From an uncultured Mycoplasmatota bacterium (GTDB lineage: Bacteria > Bacillota_I > Bacilli_A > RF39 > UBA660), in contig UQXO01000023.1 of the NCBI GenBank assembly GCA_900545005.1, positions 1 to 6,517 of the forward strand: a stretch of DNA of 6,517 bases. Direction: 5' to 3'. Made by a program: the position numbers and the translations under genes. The notes under the pieces were generated by a model. The model worked only from the letters and a program-made list of their open reading frames with translations. It was not told where the DNA came from and ran no database searches. This document shows positions 1 to 5,644 of this stretch, one piece after another; position 1 is the first letter of the stretch; each line of letters opens with the position of its first letter.

Positions 1-10
1 ATAAAATCAT

Positions 11-17
11 CCTCCTT
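11..17 (-). promoter_or_regulatory. possible minus-strand ribosome binding site at the window edge
   Basis: The plus strand reads CCTCCTT here, so the minus strand carries AAGGAGG, a full Shine-Dalgarno sequence pointing out of the left edge. No suitably spaced start codon lies in the window (the only minus-strand ATG, at 10-8, directly abuts the site), so the start would be just beyond position 1. If real, a divergent gene lies to the left and 18-221 is a shared intergenic region. The match could be chance. Confidence 0.3.
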
Positions 18-18
18 A

Positions 19-95
19 AGCCATAAAAAATATGGCATGCAAATTTAATAATTTACACACCATATTCTATACCCTCTGTTTATGGCTATTTTTTT
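19..95 (+). terminator. long-range hairpin followed by a T-tract; possible terminator
   Basis: AGCCATAAA at 19-27 is the exact reverse complement of TTTATGGCT at 79-87, and a run of seven T (89-95) follows after one A. A second nested stem pairs AATATGG (29-35) with CCATATT (60-66), and a competing short hairpin GCCATA/TATGGC lies at 20-25/31-36. The right arm plus T-tract is nearly identical to the terminator after the Rpn gene (1254-1272). The large loop is atypical for an intrinsic terminator, so this may be a degenerate terminator of a lost upstream gene or a leader structure. Confidence 0.4.
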
Positions 96-182
96 AGTGA
101 AAAGAAGAAAAAATTGCAATTATTTGGTAAAAATTGGCAATTTATGAACAAAAATCGCCTTCGACCGCCAATATATATATAT

Positions 183-205
183 AGAGGGTAAAAAATTTAC
201 CCTCT
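183..205. repeat. perfect 10-bp inverted repeat just upstream of the Rpn ribosome binding site
   Basis: AGAGGGTAAA (183-192) and TTTACCCTCT (196-205) are exact reverse complements separated by AAA. The palindrome lies between an alternating AT tract (171-183, usable as a -10 region although no consensus -35 is visible) and the Shine-Dalgarno sequence at 211-216. No T-tract follows, so it is not a terminator. The half-site TACCCTCT recurs at 70-77. It may be a repressor operator or an mRNA leader hairpin. Confidence 0.55.
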
Positions 206-210
206 TAGAA

Positions 211-216
211 AGGAGG
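211..216 (+). promoter_or_regulatory. ribosome binding site of the Rpn gene
   Basis: AGGAGG ends 5 nt before the ATG at 222, within a longer match starting in the A residues at 209-210. It is one of the strongest Shine-Dalgarno sites in the window and fixes the start of the Rpn gene. It begins 6 nt after the perfect palindrome at 183-205, so a leader hairpin would leave it accessible. Confidence 0.85.
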
Positions 217-221
217 AAGTT

Positions 222-1181
222 ATGACACATCAAGAGAGAAAAGCTAAAAATCCTGATTATCAAATATGTGCTTTAAAAGACTTGGCTTTTAAAGGATTAG
301 CTAAAAATAATAAGAAATTCTTTGAAAAGTTAGCGGCTAACTTAATTGGCATTGATTATCGAACTTTAAAAGGAAGTTTATTTGTAGATACAGAGTTAAA
401 TGGCACTAATAAGGATGATAAAATAATGGTGGCCGATTTAGTATTATGTATTCCCAATGTTTTAGTAATTAATTTTGAAGCTAATACATATGAGTCCAAT
501 TCATTGGATTTAAAGAATACTTATTATACTTATAAGTTAACATTGCATTATCAAGAACCAGGAGAAACGTACAAAAATATTAATATTTATCAAATAAACT
601 TTGATTTAAAACATTTAAAGTTTAATAAGAATATTATTAATAGATTTGTAACAATTGACCCTGTTACGCATGAAGAACTACCAGGAACTCCTAAAATAAT
701 CCATGTAGACCTTGAAAATTATAAGAAAAATCCTTATAATGAAGACATAAGTGATTGGTTGAAGAGAGCATTTGGTCTATTTTTATCAACTAGTATTGAA
801 GAGTCAAAAAAACTAGCGGGTAATGACCAAGACTTAAAGGAAGTGGCTGATTTTATGAAAAAGTTTTCAAGCAATATTGATAATTTGAAGTATTTAGATG
901 AGCAGGAAGCTTTAATGAAGGCGTTTAGAACCGATGCTAAAATAGCGGAAGAAAAAGCTGCTAAAGCCGGTTTGGAAAAAGGCGAACAAATCGGCTTGGA
1001 GAAGGGCGAACAAATCGGCTTGGAAAAAGGTGAACAAATCGGCTTGGAAAAAGGCGAAAAAAATGGTGAGAAGAAAAAAGCTATAGAAATAGCCAAAAAT
1101 GCTATTGGCCATGGTTTGAAAAATGAGGATATATCTAAAATTACTGGTTTGTCTGTTAAAGAAATAGAAAATCTAAGATAA
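222..1181 (+). CDS. Rpn family recombination-promoting nuclease / PD-(D/E)XK (PDDEXK_2) transposase-like protein
   Basis: Product of 319 residues. Residues 14-170 follow the Rpn/PDDEXK_2 pattern: an N-terminal DLAFKGL helix, then the core strands VADLVL with Asp72 and VINFEAN with Glu86, the presumed metal-binding acidic residues. A Tyr-rich helix (YYTYKL, 100-106) and GETYKNINIYQINF follow, as is typical of the family. The usual Glu-x-Gln/Lys is Glu-x-Asn (Asn88). Residues 170-249 are helical linker, 250-281 are tandem GLEKGEQI-type repeats, and 282-319 form a small helical domain ending ISKITGLSVKEIENL. Family members are DNA nucleases implicated in recombination and, in E. coli, in toxin-type phage defence, with a separately translated C-terminal antitoxin. 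The gene stands alone between its own leader and terminator. Family assignment is firm; the biological role here is inferred. Confidence 0.88.
   Translation: MTHQERKAKNPDYQICALKDLAFKGLAKNNKKFFEKLAANLIGIDYRTLKGSLFVDTELNGTNKDDKIMVADLVLCIPNVLVINFEANTYESNSLDLKNTYYTYKLTLHYQEPGETYKNINIYQINFDLKHLKFNKNIINRFVTIDPVTHEELPGTPKIIHVDLENYKKNPYNEDISDWLKRAFGLFLSTSIEESKKLAGNDQDLKEVADFMKKFSSNIDNLKYLDEQEALMKAFRTDAKIAEEKAAKAGLEKGEQIGLEKGEQIGLEKGEQIGLEKGEKNGEKKKAIEIAKNAIGHGLKNEDISKITGLSVKEIENLR
915..1181 (+). CDS. candidate intragenic C-terminal product (RpnS-like antitoxin) from an internal start
   Basis: An in-frame ATG at 915 (Met232 of the full protein) is preceded by AGGAAG at 904-909, leaving 5 nt, a good initiation spacing. 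Translation from here would give 88 residues: a short helix, the tandem repeat block and the C-terminal ISKITGLSVKEIENL domain, without the nuclease core. In E. coli Rpn genes the variable C-terminal domain is reported to be made separately and to inhibit the full-length toxic nuclease, with a repeat-containing helix at the dimer interface; the architecture here matches. An alternative start is ATG 855 with AAAGGA at 836-841, 13 nt away and less well spaced. Separate expression is inferred; no promoter was identified for it. Confidence 0.4.
   Translation: MKAFRTDAKIAEEKAAKAGLEKGEQIGLEKGEQIGLEKGEQIGLEKGEKNGEKKKAIEIAKNAIGHGLKNEDISKITGLSVKEIENLR
969..1064 (+). repeat. 24-bp in-frame tandem repeat (four units)
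   Basis: Four consecutive 24-bp units start at 969, 993, 1017 and 1041. The first three encode GLEKGEQI exactly, using different synonymous codons (GGT/GGC, GAA/GAG, AAA/AAG); the fourth encodes GLEKGEKN. Each unit is two 4-residue half repeats (GLEK/GEQI). Because units are multiples of three, slippage or recombination would alter repeat number without breaking the frame. Units at the end of Rpn-family proteins commonly vary in copy number among strains. Confidence 0.93.
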
Positions 1182-1237
1182 AAGCAAATCATAATAAATT
1201 CATAAATAATAAAGTCATAAATATTTCAAAGTTAAAA

Positions 1238-1273
1238 AGTCATAACTTGGGGGTGTTTATGACTATTTTTTTT
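1238..1273 (+). terminator. intrinsic terminator of the Rpn gene
   Basis: AGTCATAA (1238-1245) pairs perfectly with TTATGACT (1257-1264) around an 11-nt G-rich loop, followed by one A and eight T (1266-1273). A second copy of the left arm, AAAGTCATAA, lies at 1211-1220, 25 bp upstream, and could pair alternatively. It ends just before the -35 element of the next operon, so it separates the accessory gene from the core operon. Confidence 0.75.
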
Positions 1274-1275
1274 CA

Positions 1276-1304
1276 TTGAGTAGAAAGTCTTTTTAAGGTA
1301 TAAT
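1276..1304 (+). promoter_or_regulatory. sigma-A-type promoter of the rlmN-rpe operon
   Basis: TTGAGT (1276-1281) and TATAAT (1299-1304) are separated by exactly 17 bp. The -10 is a perfect consensus and the -35 matches four of six positions. Transcription would begin near 1311, giving a leader of about 24 nt before the rlmN ATG. The position directly after the upstream terminator supports its use as the main operon promoter. Confidence 0.82.
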
Positions 1305-1334
1305 ATTTTTAGAAAAGAAACGAAGTGATTTTAG

Positions 1335-2360
1335 ATGAAGAAAAATATATATGGAATAAAAAGAAGTGATTTAGAAGAGTATTTTCTTAAGATGGGAGAG
1401 AAGAAATTTAAAGCTTTACAAGTCTATGAATGGTTATATCAAAAAAGAGTAGATAGTTTTTATAAGATGAGTAATATTAAGAAGGATATTCAAGAGAAAT
1501 TAGATACCGATTATACAATGGATATGATTAAGATTAGTAAGGTTGAACATGATATAGATGCTCATAAATACTTATTTCATCTGGAAGATGGGAATTTTAT
1601 TGAAGCTGTTTTAATGGAACATGATTATGGACTTAGTGTTTGTGTTTCTTCCGAAGTAGGATGCAATATGGGATGTAGATTTTGTGAATCCGGAAGAAGA
1701 AAGAAAGTTAGGAACTTAGAAACTTATGAGATGGTAGAACAGATAATATTAATCGAAAAGGATATTGGTAAGAGAATAGCTAGTGTTGTGGTGATGGGGA
1801 TAGGAGAACCTTTTGATAATTATGATAACTTGATGAATTTTATCCGAGTTATAAATGATGCCAAAGGTATAGCCATTGGAGCTAGACATATTACGGTATC
1901 TACTTGTGGAATTGTTCCTAAGATATATGAGTTTAGTAACGAAGATTTACAAGTTAACTTAGCTCTTAGTTTACATGCTCCGGATGATGAGGTTAGAGAT
2001 AAAATAATGCCTATTAATAAAGCATATAGTGTTAATGAAGTAATGAGCGCGATAAAAGATTATATTGATAAGACTAATAGAAGAGTTACGATTGAATATG
2101 TTATGCTAAAGGATGTTAATGATTCTAAAGAGTGTGCTCTAAAGTTAGTTAAACTTTTAAGAGGGCTTAATGTCTATGTAAATATGATTCCTTATAATGA
2201 GACTAATCATTTAGAATATAAAGAAAGTAATAAAGAGAAAATTGCTGAATTTTATGATATACTAGTAAAGAATAAGATAAATGTTACTGTAAGAAGAAAG
2301 TTTGGAAGAAATATTTCGGCTGCTTGTGGACAACTAAGAAGTAAGGAGGAAGAAAAGTGA
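1335..2360 (+). CDS. rlmN: dual-specificity RNA methyltransferase RlmN (23S rRNA A2503 / tRNA A37 C2 methylation)
   Basis: Cytoplasmic radical-SAM enzyme of 341 residues that methylates C2 of adenosine. Residues 1-95 form the N-terminal RNA-binding accessory domain (EKKFKALQVYEWLYQKR). Cys110, Cys114 and Cys117 (CNMGCRFC) bind the 4Fe-4S cluster. MGIGEP (154-159) is the SAM-contacting motif, and Cys331 in AACGQLR corresponds to the methyl-carrying cysteine (E. coli Cys355). Cys103 and Glu90 match E. coli Cys118 and Glu105 by spacing. Length is close to the B. subtilis enzyme (about 363). The start has only a weak GTGAT Shine-Dalgarno (1325-1329) but lies at the expected N-terminus. The stretch after the cluster motif reads CESGRRKKVRNL rather than the usual CAS/CAT form, so a Cfr/RlmN-like paralogue is a lesser alternative; operon position favours RlmN. 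Confidence 0.92.
   Translation: MKKNIYGIKRSDLEEYFLKMGEKKFKALQVYEWLYQKRVDSFYKMSNIKKDIQEKLDTDYTMDMIKISKVEHDIDAHKYLFHLEDGNFIEAVLMEHDYGLSVCVSSEVGCNMGCRFCESGRRKKVRNLETYEMVEQIILIEKDIGKRIASVVVMGIGEPFDNYDNLMNFIRVINDAKGIAIGARHITVSTCGIVPKIYEFSNEDLQVNLALSLHAPDDEVRDKIMPINKAYSVNEVMSAIKDYIDKTNRRVTIEYVMLKDVNDSKECALKLVKLLRGLNVYVNMIPYNETNHLEYKESNKEKIAEFYDILVKNKINVTVRRKFGRNISAACGQLRSKEEEK
2343..2349 (+). promoter_or_regulatory. ribosome binding site deciding the GTG start of prpC
   Basis: AAGGAGG lies inside the 3' end of rlmN, 7 nt before the GTG at 2357. It supports a GTG start overlapping the rlmN TGA stop (GTGA, 4 bp), and therefore translational coupling of the two genes. Confidence 0.85.
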
Positions 2361-3097
2361 AAACATTTTATTTAACAGATGCGGGTAAAGTTAGAAGTCA
2401 TAATGAAGATTCAGTTACCATTTTAAAAAATGATTCGGGGGAGTATTTACTTATTGTGGCTGATGGAATGGGGGGACATCGGGCTGGAGAAGTAGCATCC
2501 TCGATGGTAGTTACCCATTTAGGAAAACGTTTTAATGATATAGGAACCGTGGGAACTAAGTATGATGCGACGAACTGGTTAAAAGATAATATCAGTGAAA
2601 TTAATCATCATATTATGGAGTATGCCAATAATAATCCGGAGAGTAAAGGAATGGGAACAACGGTTGTGGTTGCCTTACTTACAAAAGATTATTTATTATA
2701 TGCTAATGTTGGTGATTCTAGTGGATTTGCCATGAAAAATGGTCATCTACTAAAAGTTACTAAGGACCATACTTTGGTACAGTTACTGGTGCAAGCAGGG
2801 GATATAACGGAAGAAGAGGCTAAATATCATCCTAAGAAGAATGTCTTAATGAAGGCTTTAGGAGGAGAAGAAGATGTTATTCCCGATATCTATGAAGTTG
2901 ATATGTCATTTGATGCCATTCTTTTATCTAGTGATGGTTTAACGAATATGTTAAGTAATGAATCGATTGAAAATGTTTTAAATGATGAAGATTTAACTCC
3001 GGAAGAAAAGGTGGTTAAATTAATTAGAAAATGTAATGCCAGGGGTGGTACGGATAATATATCTGTTGCGTATTTAGTAAAAGAAAGTGGTGAATAA
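2357..3097 (+). CDS. prpC: PP2C/PPM-type serine/threonine protein phosphatase PrpC (Stp1)
   Basis: Soluble metal-dependent phosphatase of 246 residues (B. subtilis PrpC is 254) that removes phosphates added by the kinase encoded next to it. PPM motifs in order: TDAGKVRSHNED with Asp18; VADGMGGH with metal ligands Asp36 and Gly37; GMGTTVV (98-104); NVGDSSGF with Asp120; KDHTLVQ; LSSDGL with Asp193; and GGTDNIS with Asp233. The Arg normally following GDS (GDSR) is Ser122. The GTG start at 2357 overlaps the rlmN stop by 4 bp and has a strong AAGGAGG. The stop is 2 bp before the prkC ATG, so the phosphatase/kinase pair is probably made together. It is not a SpoIIE-type phosphatase, as no extra sensor domain is present. 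Confidence 0.95.
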   Translation: MKTFYLTDAGKVRSHNEDSVTILKNDSGEYLLIVADGMGGHRAGEVASSMVVTHLGKRFNDIGTVGTKYDATNWLKDNISEINHHIMEYANNNPESKGMGTTVVVALLTKDYLLYANVGDSSGFAMKNGHLLKVTKDHTLVQLLVQAGDITEEEAKYHPKKNVLMKALGGEEDVIPDIYEVDMSFDAILLSSDGLTNMLSNESIENVLNDEDLTPEEKVVKLIRKCNARGGTDNISVAYLVKESGE

Positions 3098-3099
3098 TA

Positions 3100-4818
3100 A
3101 TGATAATGAAAGGTCAAAAGATTAACGATCGTTATCAGATAATAAAATCTATCGGTGAAGGAGGAATGGCTAATGTTTATCTAGCTTATGATACCATATT
3201 AGATCGTAATGTAGCTGTTAAAGTCTTAAGAGGAGATTTAGCTACCGATGAGAAATTTGTTCGTCGTTTTCAAAGAGAAGCCTTATCAGCCTCGAGTCTT
3301 AGTCATCCTAATATCGTGGAAGTTTACGATGTTGGGGAAGATAATGGTCAGTATTATATAGTTATGGAATACATTGAAGGGTGTCAATTAAAGCAACTTC
3401 TAAAGAAGAGAGGAAGACTAACTCTTAGTGAAGTTATTGATATTATGCTTCAGATTACTGATGGTTTATCTGTTGCTCATGATGCTTATATTATTCATAG
3501 AGATATTAAACCCCAGAATATTATGATTCTTGATAGTGGTCTTGTCAAAATAACGGATTTTGGGATTGCGATGGCGATGAATAGCACTCAACTTACCCAA
3601 ACTAACTCCGTAATGGGTAGCGTTCATTATTTACCGCCAGAGCAGGCTAATGGGAAAGGTTCTACTTTACAAAGTGATATCTATTCGATGGGAATTTTAA
3701 TGTATGAACTTTTGACAGGGGAGCTTCCTTATAAGGGGGATAATGCGGTAGAGATTGCTCTTAAACACTTAAAAGAAAAGATTCCTAGTGTTAGAGAAAA
3801 GTTTCCGGAAATACCTCAAAGTGTAGAGAATATTATTATCAAAGCGACAGCTAAAAATCCCAAGAATAGATATGCTGATGCAAGAAGTATGAATGAAGAT
3901 TTAAGGACTTGTTTAGATGATTCTAGAGTAAATGAAGCCAAAATAGTTTTACCATATCCAGAATTTGAAGATAATAATAAGAAAAAAGAAACTAAGAGTA
4001 AAGAATCTAAAGAAAACATTGTAAAGGAGGTTAAGACTGAAGATTTGACAAGAGAAAAAAGTGATAATAAAATTTTAATTACCTTAAGTGCAATATTTAC
4101 AGGAATTGTAGTTGTTATAACTTGTATAATTGTATTCTTACCAATAATTACTAATCAAAAAGAAATTAAAGTTCCTGATGTTACAGGATTAGAATTAACC
4201 GAAGCGATAGGTAAACTTCAAGATGAAGGATTTAAGATTGCCGATGAACAAAAAGAAACTTCATCAGATGAGATACCGGCGGGGAAAGTAGCTAAGACTA
4301 ATCCGATGGCGGGAGTTAAGAAAACTAAAGGAAGTGAAATAACTCTATATATTTCGACAGGAAATGCTGGTTTTGTAATGGAAGACTTCACAGGAAAGAA
4401 TTATTTAACGGTTAAAGGAACTTTAGAGGCTTATGGAGTTTATGTAATCTTAGAGAAAAAAGATGTTGATAATGTTACCGATGCATCTGTTATCTTAGAC
4501 CAATCAGTAAAAGCAGGAGAAAAAGTATCCAAAGGTGATACCGTAACTTTATATATTCCTAATATTACGGCGAAGTATCCTAACTTTACGAGTGGAGATT
4601 ATACTAAAGAACAGATAGAAGCTTTCTGTACCCAGAATAATATTACTTGTAAGTTTAATGAAGTCTCAGAAGCTACTGGTAACTATAAGAGTGGAGATAT
4701 CATTAAACAATCACGTCCGGCGGGAACTCAAGTCACCAGTGGTGCTAGTCTTACGATTACTATTTATGTAAAAGAAGATGTAGTAGAATGTAATCCTAAT
4801 GAGGAAGTTTGTGAATAA
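3100..4818 (+). CDS. prkC: PASTA-domain transmembrane serine/threonine protein kinase PrkC (Stk1/PknB family)
   Basis: Membrane receptor kinase of 572 residues (B. subtilis PrkC about 648). Kinase domain about 12-272: glycine-rich loop GEGGMANV (19-26), Lys41 (VAVK), Glu60, catalytic HRDIKPQN (133-140) and DFG (153-155). The activation loop carries Thr163, Thr166 and Thr168 as likely autophosphorylation sites, and PPEQ (179-182) replaces APE. A Lys/Glu-rich juxtamembrane linker (290-323) precedes one membrane helix (about 325-350). Three extracellular PASTA repeats follow, about 354-420, 424-487 and 490-557; such domains bind muropeptide or lipid II. The tail 558-572 is acidic with Cys563 and Cys571. 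ATG 3100 is preferred over ATG 3106 because GGTGA (3089-3093) is 6 nt from it. PrkC usually controls growth, wall synthesis or dormancy exit and is opposed by the adjacent PrpC. Confidence 0.96.
   Translation: MIMKGQKINDRYQIIKSIGEGGMANVYLAYDTILDRNVAVKVLRGDLATDEKFVRRFQREALSASSLSHPNIVEVYDVGEDNGQYYIVMEYIEGCQLKQLLKKRGRLTLSEVIDIMLQITDGLSVAHDAYIIHRDIKPQNIMILDSGLVKITDFGIAMAMNSTQLTQTNSVMGSVHYLPPEQANGKGSTLQSDIYSMGILMYELLTGELPYKGDNAVEIALKHLKEKIPSVREKFPEIPQSVENIIIKATAKNPKNRYADARSMNEDLRTCLDDSRVNEAKIVLPYPEFEDNNKKKETKSKESKENIVKEVKTEDLTREKSDNKILITLSAIFTGIVVVITCIIVFLPIITNQKEIKVPDVTGLELTEAIGKLQDEGFKIADEQKETSSDEIPAGKVAKTNPMAGVKKTKGSEITLYISTGNAGFVMEDFTGKNYLTVKGTLEAYGVYVILEKKDVDNVTDASVILDQSVKAGEKVSKGDTVTLYIPNITAKYPNFTSGDYTKEQIEAFCTQNNITCKFNEVSEATGNYKSGDIIKQSRPAGTQVTSGASLTITIYVKEDVVECNPNEEVCE
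4801..4805 (+). promoter_or_regulatory. ribosome binding site deciding the GTG start of rsgA
   Basis: GAGGA ends 5 nt before the GTG at 4811. The in-frame ATG at 4799 directly overlaps this site and has no Shine-Dalgarno of its own upstream. The GTG start also yields MNKGKII, which lines up with the MPEGKII start of B. subtilis RsgA as I recall it. Confidence 0.7.
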
Positions 4819-5644
4819 AGGTAAAATCATTAGAATTATTAGTAATCTTTATACTGTAGTAATTGAGGGTAAGATAATTGAGACTAGGGCGAGAGGTAAA
4901 TTTCGAAAAGATGAAGTAACGCCAATGGTTGGGGATGAAGTTCTAGTAGATATAGAGAAATCTTATATAGTAGATATCATCCCGAGAAGAAACTTCTTAT
5001 TAAGACCTAGTATTAGTAACATCGATTTAGTCATTTGTGTTACAAGTATGAAAGAACCTGATTTATCTTTAAATCTTTTAGATAAACAATTAGCATTCTT
5101 AGCTCTTAATAATATTCCTAGTATGATAGTAGTAACTAAGTATGATTTACTTAAAGAAGAAGAGAAAGCAAAGATAGATAAGATTTTAGAATACTATAAG
5201 AGTATTGGAATAGATGTTTGCTTAAATACAGAAGTAACAAGAATAAAAGAGATTCTTAAAGATAAGGAAGTAGGACTCTTAGGACAAAGTGGGGCTGGAA
5301 AGAGTAGTCTTATCAATAGATTAGGTAATTATGATATTAAAACACAAGAGATATCGAAGGCTTTAGGAAGAGGTAAACATACAACTAGACATGTAGAAAT
5401 ATATCCGGTAGATGATTTTTATCTGATAGATACACCGGGTTTTAGTGCTCTCGACTTAAACTTTACAAAGAAAGATAAACTTAAAGAAGGGTTTATTGAA
5501 TTTAAAAACTATACTTGTCGTTTTAAAGATTGTCTGCATTATAAAGAAATAGATTGCGGAGTAAAAGAAGAAGTTGGGATAGAAATTCTTCCTAGTAGAT
5601 ATGAAAATTATATTAATTTTTTGGAGAAAGAAAAATGGAAATAA
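4811..5644 (+). CDS. rsgA: ribosome small subunit biogenesis GTPase RsgA (CpgA/YjeQ)
   Basis: Circularly permuted GTPase of 277 residues that acts in late 30S subunit maturation. An N-terminal OB fold (about 1-65, GKIIRIISNLYTVV) precedes a GTPase domain with motifs in permuted order: TKYD (G4, 109-112), GQSGAGKSS (G1/P-loop, 158-166), GRGKHTTRHV (G2, 186-195) and DTPG (G3, 207-210). A C-terminal zinc knuckle follows, with Cys236, Cys241, His243 and Cys249. All expected ligands are present. I place the start at GTG 4811, overlapping the prkC end by 8 bp; ATG 4799 would add four residues. In B. subtilis this protein is phosphorylated by PrkC, fitting its place beside prkC. Glu153 sits where B. 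subtilis has the phosphorylated Thr166, by my alignment from memory. Confidence 0.95.
   Translation: MNKGKIIRIISNLYTVVIEGKIIETRARGKFRKDEVTPMVGDEVLVDIEKSYIVDIIPRRNFLLRPSISNIDLVICVTSMKEPDLSLNLLDKQLAFLALNNIPSMIVVTKYDLLKEEEKAKIDKILEYYKSIGIDVCLNTEVTRIKEILKDKEVGLLGQSGAGKSSLINRLGNYDIKTQEISKALGRGKHTTRHVEIYPVDDFYLIDTPGFSALDLNFTKKDKLKEGFIEFKNYTCRFKDCLHYKEIDCGVKEEVGIEILPSRYENYINFLEKEKWK

Noticed and set aside
32..97. Small plus-strand frame of 21 codons with a hydrophobic product ending in CLWLFF.
   Set aside because: It has no Shine-Dalgarno and ends inside the hairpin T-tract; it fits chance in A/T-rich DNA.
171..183. Alternating AT tract as a definite promoter -10.
   Set aside because: No recognisable -35 lies 16-18 bp upstream in any register, so I did not list it as a promoter, only as a possibility beside the palindrome.
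969..1064. Tandem repeat considered as a CRISPR array.
   Set aside because: The units abut with no spacers, lie in frame inside a protein gene and encode a repeated peptide.
734..1192. Long minus-strand open frame opposite the Rpn gene, with repeated Ser-Pro-Phe-Ser-Lys-Pro units.
   Set aside because: It is the mirror of the 24-bp repeat and the A/T-rich coding strand; it has no family resemblance and the plus-strand Rpn family match is clear.
1..1273. IS200/IS605-type element with hairpin ends.
   Set aside because: There is no TnpA Y1 transposase or TnpB, and the hairpins with T-tracts are equally explained as terminators.
4799..4810. ATG 4799 as the rsgA start.
   Set aside because: No Shine-Dalgarno precedes it, while GAGGA is well placed for GTG 4811, whose N-terminus agrees better with the family.
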